DNA from: Cyanoderma ruficeps
Lineage: Eukaryota > Chordata > Aves > Passeriformes > Timaliidae
Reading direction: 5' to 3'
NCBI GenBank assembly: GCA_008694505.1
Contig: VZDJ01000049.1
Span: 4,307,932-4,371,931 of the forward strand
DNA: 64,000 bases
Below, piece by piece: positions 23,775-64,000 of this stretch. Under the pieces are notes generated by a model, which did not search any database, had not been told where the DNA came from, and worked only from the letters and a program-made list of their open reading frames with translations. The first letter of the stretch is position 1. Each line of letters starts with the position of its first letter. The position numbers and the translations under genes are program-made.

Positions 23775-26700
23775 ATATTTGTGTGATTGAGGTAAATAAC
23801 AGCTTTGTCCCCAGGGAACAGAACTGCTAAGTAAAAAGGTGTAATTTTTTATATATACTTTCTCTTCAAAGTGAAACTGATCAGATCACTAACAAGATGA
23901 AGCTCAGTATTACTGCAAACAGCATTTTACTCTCGGGTACAACATCACAATACAGAGAATGGAACAAATGTCCTTAGGCTGACTCTTCCTCCCTGATGGG
24001 ATTATACTCCTGATCCCTGCCCTTTATTCCTAAAGAATTTGTGGTACATGATTCAGAGGAGAATAAACTTATACTTCAATCACATTCCAAACCCCAGTTC
24101 TGCTTCCCAGCTTGGATGTATATGTGCCTAACCAAGATTAACTGATAAACTGCTAAACAATAAACAAATGGAAAATTTCTGGAAAATGTACCGTGCTTAA
24201 TCTAAATTACAGCAAAGTGCTTGAAGCACCACAGATTTGTAGATTTTTCTGACAGTAAAATATGCCTGTTTAAAATGAATGAGCCAGCTGAAGTGCATTC
24301 ATAAATAAAGCCTATGGTTTTTCCCAGCATTATCGAATAGTTAAACAAATAATTCATCAAAGGCAATTAGTGAGTGATTGTATTCACGTTTATAAAACAC
24401 TTTTAGCCTTTATTAATATTTCTTTAGCACCTGACACTATCTGAATAGAATTTCAGCTTTGTATAGGAAGATAAACACTTGCTACAAGGAAACTCATAAT
24501 TTTGTGGAATTTTAAGATGAGAAGATCGGACTATAAGTACAGGTCACTGCTGTCCCGTGCAATTCCCTTTGTCGATTTAATATAGAAACTGAGAAACTTC
24601 ACCTCGAATATTAAGCACAAAAGTTGTTTTCCCTTAACTCATCAACATTGCAGCTTCTGTACCCCTCGATAAAAGCAGAATCCTTCAAGAATTTAAAACT
24701 TCTCTTTAAACTTTAGTTTTTCCATTTTAATGGCTGAAGCTACACAGATCTTAAATCATTAGTAACTTCCAGATACTTCAGCTGAACTCTGCTGCAGCTG
24801 AAATGGGGAAGTAATGAATAAGAAGCAGAGCAGTTCCATTGCACTGTTAAAGGATTCTCAGAAAACAAGAGGGCCTGAATAGAGGAACCAAGCTGGAAAT
24901 CCACAGCCACCCCTGCTTAGAAGATGCAGATTGTTGTAGCTCATGGTGACTGAAGACAGCATTATTTTTTGACTGTTGAGTTCTCCTCCTGATAAGTTTA
25001 CCTTAAAAAAAACCCAGCCCACGCTATTGATAATTTTTTGTATTTTTATGCTTCAAATCTGACTTTTCCCCCTCATTCCCCTACCAGTAAGTACACCGTG
25101 AAATAAACAAAATTTAATGCTTAGCTTGAGGGACAGCTCAAGAGAGAACTCACTTTTCCCCCCCTCTCTAATAGCAAATAAGCTGTTTGTGTGGCAGGAA
25201 TGTTGCACGCTCTTTTAAAGAGCTTATGTGCCTCCAGCTGAGCGCTGGGGGCACAGGGGCCACTCTCCAGGAGTCATTAATATACAACATCATCTGCAGA
25301 AAGAAGAAATCTTCTTTTTAATAAAACAGAAAAAAGACAGTCATGACCTCATGAAAGCACTGGGCTGATGGTCTCTTTCCAACAGCTCTGTTTTTTCAAG
25401 TGGAAACCACTTTGTTCTTTTCCCCTTTAAGTTCTCTGGCTTTGACACAATGTTATCAGAAATAGATTAAAAAATTCAAATGCCAGCAGAAGACAAAACC
25501 AAAATGTAGAAGAAATTGCACAAGCCTGTTGCACAGAAACAGCTTTGGTATTTCATGCCAAGTCTTGTAAAAAAAATTGGTTTTAATATAGGGAACTGAA
25601 CTCCTGTGCCCCAGAGGAATTTTCTCTGCTATTTGTAATCTTTTAGCAAAACTCAGCTACTGCTATTTGTAATTATCTCAATGGTGGGGCTAGTGAAAAA
25701 CATCTATGGAAGGGTCCTTAAGCCATGAATCCTAAATCCACACTGTCAGTACCAGCCGAGCTTCAGGCCCTGCACAGCTTTTGAGGTACAGCAGCAGCAG
25801 CAGATCCTGACGAGACAAAAATAGCCCAACAAAAGCCCAAATACCAGAAGTCCTGCAGAAGCTGAGCTCAACACGTGAAGCTTTTCATCTGCCTGGAGTC
25901 AAGGACAGAACTCTCAGATAACAGAGCAGGAAGCACTATTTTGTCCAAACGGCCCAAGAGTGTGCTCCAGCACACGGGATTAATGTGGGGACACACCCCA
26001 GAGCCATCATCAGTGCACTGGGGATTCATTAATTCCATGTCAATTAGCTCCATCTATTAAAAAACCAAAGTCCTGACCACAGCAGAGGTGAAGGATTCAC
26101 TTACTCTTTCCAAAAAGAAAACAGGCAGTCTGTGGCTTAAGGAGATACTCTAAAATTGCTTGAAAATTCCCTGTAAAGATGGTCACAGTTGCTCCATCTG
26201 AAGTATTCTACAATGAGAATTCTCTCTCATTTTTCCTGGTTTTTGTCATTACTCCTCGTGTATGAATAGGTGGATAAATTAGGGTAATTAATGCAAGTGT
26301 TGTGTCTCTTTTCAAATTTTAATTTATTGCCCATTTTCCTGAATTCCTCTGATTTACCAGAAATGCACCTAAAAATTGAAAGAGCAAAATGAAAATATAA
26401 CTCAGATTCAATTGTCCCTAGTCCTCAAAATCACTGAACAATCGATAAGTGCCTCACTATAAAGAATGATGCTGATGTTTAAAGTGAATAGTTCAAGTTT
26501 ACTTGGTCAGCTACTTAACCTCAGACACAGCATCTCAAGGTACAAGTTTGCCAGATATACATGAAAACTTATGTGTATTTAAATATATTTCTTTTAGATG
26601 CTTAATCAAACCAGATTTTTATAGGCCCTTCTCCTAAGGGACCCAACCAAAATGTTCCTTTGTTTCTATTTATTACTGATTCCCACATACTTTCCAAAGT

Positions 26701-28040
26701 ATAGTGGCATATTTAATAATTCACTATGTGTTCTTCAGAGAAAAGGGTCCTGAACACTGATAATTTACACATATTGTAAAGAATCTGGGGATTAAACTGC
26801 AATTCAGCAGGAAGTGTTGGGGGGAACTACTGCTTTACTTTAGTCAAGCTCACAATTCCCTCTTTTGCTGGAGTAACAGCTAAAAATGTAGACTAGCAAT
26901 GAATTAAACTGCTTTTAATTTAATTTAAATTCTTTTAAAACTAATAGCTGAGCATGTTTATAAATACTGTTATGGATCAGAAGATAAATTCATCTCTATA
27001 CTGATTCTGAAGGTTAATTTTCATTATATTTAACTTCTATTTCTCATTATATAAAGGGAATTTCAGTCTGGAACAAAGCCAACTAGCTGGCCTGCAGTTA
27101 AAAATGCTGACACATGACTGTAGCAGAACTCAGCCACCGCACTTCAGCTTCCACACCACATTCAGATTTTTCCAACTGGTTTGCAGAATTCAAAGCTAGT
27201 GTCAGGTACACAGGTTACACCACCTCACCATCTCCGACGTCAAAGAACTGCAAAAGTAACAAAATGCTTTCAACAGAGAAATACATAGATATGTTGGGGT
27301 GGAAAAAGTGACAATACAGGCAACAAAACATGTAAATGTAGTAATTTTTTGGACTCCAGAACTCATGCATTCCAATACTCACTAAGGTGATTTGGCTGAT
27401 TTAATGAACTTCTAGAATTAGGCTGCTGACACCTCATATGGATTCATGTTCAATATGCACGTAATTTTGATCAAAAGATGAGAAAAAACTTGTTCCCAAG
27501 ACTCCCAACAATTAAAAAAATCACCACATAAAGACAGAATGCATTCACCCAGCAGCAGTTCTCCCCGTGCAACCTCACAGGCAGAAAGTGTTCTGATAAA
27601 ATCTTTTGGTTAACATCAATATTACTGTTCTTCCAAATTACCACAAATTTAATCTTTGCCTTGCTCAGATTTCATTGTCCAACCTCATACAAATCTGAGT
27701 CTCACTAGAGCTGGAGTTTGTATCTGCCTCTCACTGAAAAATGTTGGTTTGGAGTCACAAGTTAAACTCGATCTTTGACCTTTTCCTTCTGCCTCGTGTG
27801 TTTGGAGCCAGAGGAAGTGCAATCATAACCATGTCTACTGAAACAATCATTAAGTCAGTTCATCTTAAAAACACAGAAATGCCCTTCTTCCAACCTTTAG
27901 CAGAGCACACCATACCACAGCAGCAGATCACTTTTCAATAAGAACTTACTGCTTCAAATGACTGGCAAAAGTCATGAAATTCAACGAGCAATGCTTAAAG
28001 AAAGAAGCACCTGGCATCATTCACATCAATGTGAGATATC
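23775..28040. other. Intergenic region between the converging SDR42E1 and PLCG2 3' ends
   Basis: No coding sequence recognised. It is AT-rich, with several motif-dense stretches such as 24300-24440 (a TCF/LEF-type ATCAAAGG beside CAATTAG) that could be conserved non-coding elements. That cannot be tested from a single sequence. Confidence 0.5.
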
Positions 28041-30523
28041 AAAATTTTTTTATTAAAATAAGTTATTTCAATGATTTTAAACACTTTCTATAAGAATATA
28101 ACAATTGAACAATTGTTAACTTCAAAAATTTATAAATGTTTTCCTTCCTGGATGGAAAAAATTAGCACACACATTCAAACCTTCTTTCATACTCAAACAG
28201 TTGCAACTGTGATAAAATTGCTACAGAGTCTGCCCCAAGGAAAAACGGAGAGGTGAGGTCTGGGAGATAAAACACAGAATGCAAGAACCAAGAGAAGAGT
28301 TAGAATACAGCCTTGCCCACCACTTGCAAGTCAGCAGAAGAGTCACTGCAGTATTTTCATTCTGCACACAGTGTAACATCATAGTCTGGGGAAAAGTCTT
28401 ACTGTAAAACAAAATGCATTTGCCTAAATACTGATGGAGTGCCTCTTATAACTCCTGACATTATGTGTGAGTGGAGAATGTGCACAGGACTTTTCAAAGG
28501 AGTCAAAATGAGCGAATTCTTAAATATTTGCACAAGAGCAGCATGAGGGACTCACACCTGTGTCCATGACACAGTGGCTGTGCTGTGTCAGGAATACACA
28601 CACCACTGGAGGAAGCCAGGACAAATGGACAGTTTGGTTGGGTCTGCTCTGGAACTGAGCTTAAAAAGAATTCTGACAGGCAGAACAATCCAGACCTGGA
28701 TAATGAAGATAAACTGGCTCTATACAGCAGTTTAGGTTATAGCTCCACCTCCCAAATCCACAGTTGATATGATTTTTTTTTCTTCGTTTGAGCAGGGTTG
28801 ACACCCATCTAATCCTTGAACAGGTCAATCACAGCTGGGTACTGAAGAGATTTCAGGAAGGAGGATGAAAAGCAGAGAATTGCCTTTAACTTTTCTCTGG
28901 TTTTCAGTTGGGTGATTAGTAATTAATTTCTTTATAATAAAAAATTTACAAATGCCACCCCATTGTGGGATAAACTATTATAACACTTTCATCTCTGAGA
29001 CAAGACTGTCTTTACAGAATAGCTAAAACCTCAAGGGGGTTCCTCAAACCATCATCTGTGAATGCACAATGGCATCAATTAAGCCCCTCTTGAAACAACA
29101 CAAGTCGCAGCGTGGGGAGCAAGAGAAATTGAAAATTGCTGAGGCAGCTGCAACAGGCCATGAATCCCAAATCTCTGTGCAAGTCCTTGGTGATCAGAAG
29201 TACAGCTCTGTGGATGCAGCATTTTGTGCCTCAGGCAGTCACTCCAAAAACTAAACTCCTCTGCACACATTTGAACGCTAAAATTGGGAATATAGATAGC
29301 AAAACTCATCCCTGTAGAGGTAAGACAACCTGGAATTTGATTGCGACAATGCAGCACTAGCACAAAGGACCAACACATACACAAATTATGACAACTGCTG
29401 TTAAATATTCCATCGAAGGCCTTTAGTTCTGCTCTGGCAGGAAAATACACTTGCTAATTTAACAAGTATTCTCATCTGCAGCCTCATGTTCCTGATTTGA
29501 TTAAAGGCACCAGAAGGATGTACCTCTATATTTGTGCACACTATAATTCTTGGATTAGTTACATTTTGGGAAAACGATCTACATTTACAGAACACTATCA
29601 TTTGACTATCGTCTACGTAGGATTGCAAGATTAAAAATTGACAGTTCATTTAAAAATTCATTTCTAAGCACATTAGCAGCTGAAAGGATTTGCAGAAATG
29701 ATACTGTACAAAAGTAAGTGCTTCTTAGAATTTTAAATACCTTCCCTCTCTGCAAACAAACAGATATCTCCTACTGCCTATCTTTTCCTTCCAGTGCCTC
29801 GAGGCTGTGAACAGAAGTTCGCAGGGGCTATGAATAGAGGTTCACACATTGCTCCTTTCTTAAACCTTTAAAGAGAGTTCAACAGGAAAAACACAACTAC
29901 AGTCCCAGAGGGTATTTGCTTTCAACAAAATTAACAGATCTTGTTCTCGAAAATGTAACAGGAAACTTTTAATAAGAGATAATAGCTGCCCAAAATATTT
30001 TATACAGTATCAGCAGCACAATCTGCTGTCTCGAGGACTGTAACATACATAACGTGACAATGCTGGTGCAGAAGTGCTTTTACGGCATTTAATAAATTAA
30101 AAGCTCACTATTAGTTAATCTTGAGGAGCCAGGTTGTTAAAAGTGGTGTGATTCCATGCATGCAAATTGTTGTGACTGTCGTATCTACAGCCTGTGTAAC
30201 CACATACAGGAGATGATTTGTACTTCGGGCATTGATAATGAGAAGTGAGGTCCATCCAACTACGCATCCTCAAGTTCTAAAAATCTTGAATACACAGAAG
30301 TTCTGGCCTGCACAGAGGGTATGCTTTGTACAGAATATAAATTATTAGGTATTAAAACAGTTTTTCTTAGAAGAAGAAATTATCAAGGAAATCCATATTT
30401 CCTCTTCCTCGTCTTCTTCCAGTCATTCCATCTGATGAGACCGTCACTGGGTAGTATATGACCAGGATAAATTCATCTCCTCCTGAATTGCACCACAAAG
30501 CACACATCAAAGAATGATGGGCT
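28040..30523 (-). other. PLCG2: Candidate PLCG2 3' UTR
   Basis: The PLCG2 stop codon is at 30526-30524. The first canonical AATAAA I find downstream on the minus strand is at 28054-28049, with weaker ATTAAA variants at about 30091-30086 and 29973-29968. The extent is therefore uncertain, from about 0.4 to 2.5 kb. No competing gene is visible inside it. Confidence 0.35.
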
Positions 30524-63542
<33,019 letters not shown>

Positions 63543-64000
63543 CTTGTAGAAGAGGGAGAGAAAAAAAATCTAAGAATTATAAAGAATATACAGCCAATGA
63601 CATTTCAAAATTCATAGACAAAACTCAATAGAAACACTTAAAAGTCTTAAGACTCATTTCTTTTAGCAAAGCAAAAATATTACCACCAGTGAAGCTTTCA
63701 AGGATCCAGCCAGTTTTTTTAACCACATTTGTAAATATGTACTTTTCTGCTGCATTTTTAAATCACATAAACAACACAGGAAGGGGAAGGGTGGGCAGGA
63801 CAGAAAAGAATGAGTAACCAGAAGCTGTAAAAAAGTAAGAGGATAAAGTGAGCCAAAACTTCAGCTAATCTAAACTGGACTAACTCCAAAAAGTCAATGA
63901 TTTCTGCCAGATTTATCTTTGAGCTGCTGGCTCAAATATCTGTTAGATGCATAAAAAATTAAAAACTGGAGGGAAGGGAGAGATGTTTAAAGAAATTTAA
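63543..64000 (-). other. PLCG2: PLCG2 intron 4 (partial)
   Basis: AT-rich intron sequence upstream of exon 5. I searched for the preceding exon, which would encode the end of the N-terminal PH domain, and did not find it inside the window. Confidence 0.75.

Noticed and set aside
63543..64000. Exon 4 of PLCG2
   Set aside because: No minus-strand segment resembling the end of the N-terminal PH domain; all intron-like sequence.

Overview
The window is vertebrate nuclear DNA, almost certainly from a bird and probably a songbird. The evidence is a set of split genes with canonical GT/AG introns, CR1 LINE 3' fragments of the avian type, a compact AT-rich intergenic background with two GC-rich promoters, and an LTR that resembles passerine endogenous-retrovirus LTRs. 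The lineage call within birds is from recollection of repeat families and is less secure than the call of a bird.

Three protein genes are present, in the same order and relative orientation as I recall from human chromosome 16q23. HSD17B2 lies on the minus strand; only its first exon (2929-3196) and TATA promoter are inside, and the rest runs off the left edge. SDR42E1 lies on the plus strand and is complete: a probable non-coding exon ending at 20964, then coding exons 21212-21279 and 22578-23685. PLCG2 lies on the minus strand; 29 exons between 63542 and 30524 encode about 1,121 residues from the EF-hand region to the stop codon. About 144 N-terminal residues (the N-terminal PH domain) lie beyond the right edge.

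HSD17B2 and SDR42E1 are divergent, with about 17.5 kb between them that holds a solo LTR (9034-9424), a short CR1 scrap (near 13.27 kb) and otherwise no recognisable gene. SDR42E1 and PLCG2 converge, with their 3' ends separated by at most about 6.8 kb. HSD17B2 and SDR42E1 are both short-chain dehydrogenase/reductase relatives acting on steroid-like substrates, but they belong to different subfamilies (classical versus extended). PLCG2 is an unrelated signalling phospholipase of haematopoietic cells.

All 29 PLCG2 exons join in frame at consensus splice sites with no stop or frameshift, so the gene looks intact. Catalytic His residues (human 327 and 372), both SH2 Arg residues, the SH3 core and the C-terminal tyrosines (human 1197, 1217, 1245) are all present. 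Against human, recalled from memory, there is one extra residue in the N-terminal SH2 domain and one residue fewer between the two regulatory tyrosines (human 753 and 759).

I see no CRISPR, operon, tRNA, rRNA or novel multigene system; this is an ordinary vertebrate locus. The more interesting observations are regulatory or structural: a triple AGCGCTGG element with a TALE-type site upstream of HSD17B2, a perfect 13-bp-arm hairpin in the SDR42E1 intron, an 18-bp perfect palindrome in the intergenic region, simple repeats beside two PLCG2 splice sites, and the altered PLCG2 tyrosine spacing.
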